Source: Phycisphaerae bacterium (GTDB taxonomy: Bacteria > Planctomycetota > Phycisphaerae > UBA1845). From it: 64,000 nucleotides of DNA. The notes below the pieces were generated by a model that was given only the letters and a program-made list of their open reading frames with translations, did no database searches and was not told the origin of the DNA. The stretch covers positions 1 through 64,000 of the forward strand of contig JABWBH010000017.1 of assembly GCA_013360585.1 (NCBI GenBank), in the 5' to 3' direction. Made by a program: the position numbers and the translations under genes. Of this stretch, positions 63,823-64,000 are shown in pieces (position 1 is the stretch's first letter; every line of letters begins with the position of its first letter).

Positions 63823-64000
63823 CGCCCTCTCGCATCACGTCAAACTCCTTGACCATCCGCCACGCAGCCGCGAACCGTCCCCCCGCCCCGACGCGTCTCC
63901 AGAAAACAAGGTCGAAGCTCCATCCGCGCCTCTCATGGGAAGAACCGCCTCCATGACGATGCGTTTCTTTTTTCGATTCGACTTTGCCGGCCCCGGACCC
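63773..64000 (-). CDS. Partial ORF at the right edge, overlapping the nucleotidyltransferase start
   Basis: One minus-strand frame is open from the window edge for 75 codons and stops at TGA 63775-63773. The end reads RFAAAWRMVKEFDVMREGDG then SIPRLQRSVEQFEK, a plausible helical, charged tail. It overlaps the nucleotidyltransferase start by 50 bases, an arrangement typical of two-gene nucleotidyltransferase modules in which a short upstream partner is translated first. No motif identifies it, and the more upstream part is low-complexity, so chance openness in high GC cannot be excluded. Confidence 0.35.
   Translation of the reverse strand, partial: GSGAGKVESKKETHRHGGGSSHERRGWSFDLVFWRRVGAGGRFAAAWRMVKEFDVMREGDGSIPRLQRSVEQFEK

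Overview
This is a high-GC bacterial window, most likely from a member of the Planctomycetota (Phycisphaerae-like). The lineage markers are a seven-bladed FG-GAP protein ending in a dockerin-like doublet, secreted proteins dominated by WD40 or TPR repeats, an EpsI-like (exosortase-associated) protein, small zinc-ribbon membrane proteins and a complete MoxR/Bat gene set. Most genes lie on the minus strand in long runs with ATGA start/stop overlaps. No rRNA, tRNA, CRISPR array or intact transposase was found. Lineage and functions are inferred from motifs read by eye; no database search was run.

Layout. (1) 1-5.1 kb: two tandem copies of a cassette. Each has a sigma70-type promoter, a leader with a (CCCTT)n pentanucleotide repeat, a small Cys-rich secreted protein and a larger protein of unknown function. 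A C45-family acyltransferase/hydrolase follows, and a decayed piece of its 3' end lies beside the second promoter. (2) 5.2-6.9 kb: the FG-GAP/dockerin-like protein. (3) 7-17.8 kb: a nine-gene MoxR/Bat operon (moxR, DUF58, membrane-anchored accessory protein, batA, batB, batC, a batD-batE-SH3 fusion) that ends in a SagB-type nitroreductase. (4) 17.9-31 kb: a HupE-like/PDZ pair and housekeeping genes (aroA, pgsA, rimO, hmgA, recA, apbE). (5) 29.5-32.4 kb: an HtrA-like pseudoprotease lacking the whole catalytic triad, a MazG-like hydrolase with a zinc knuckle, and a divergent intact HtrA protease. (6) 32.4-39.5 kb: a 1516-residue TPR protein, the EpsI-like protein, a NeuD/PglD-type acyltransferase and nnrE. 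(7) 39.9-41.8 kb: a 14-repeat WD40 protein.

(8) 42.3-62.8 kb: a complex I cluster reading nuoD-E-F-G-H-I-J-K-L-M-N on the minus strand. It is interrupted by a nucleotidyltransferase (between D and E), a polytopic membrane protein (between E and F), and a zinc-finger membrane protein, a methyltransferase, a NodU/CmcH-type carbamoyltransferase and a retropepsin-like protease (between F and G). nuoA, nuoB and nuoC are not in the window. (9) 62.8-64 kb: a lipoprotein overlapping nuoD, a frameshifted nucleotidyltransferase, and a partial ORF at the right edge.

The most interesting items are the duplicated cassette, whose leader repeat is complementary to the Shine-Dalgarno of the gene it precedes; the paired dead and live HtrA proteins around a MazG-like gene; the nuo cluster carrying modification-type genes; and several families of short dispersed inverted repeats, one of which appears to have been absorbed into the nuoM coding sequence.
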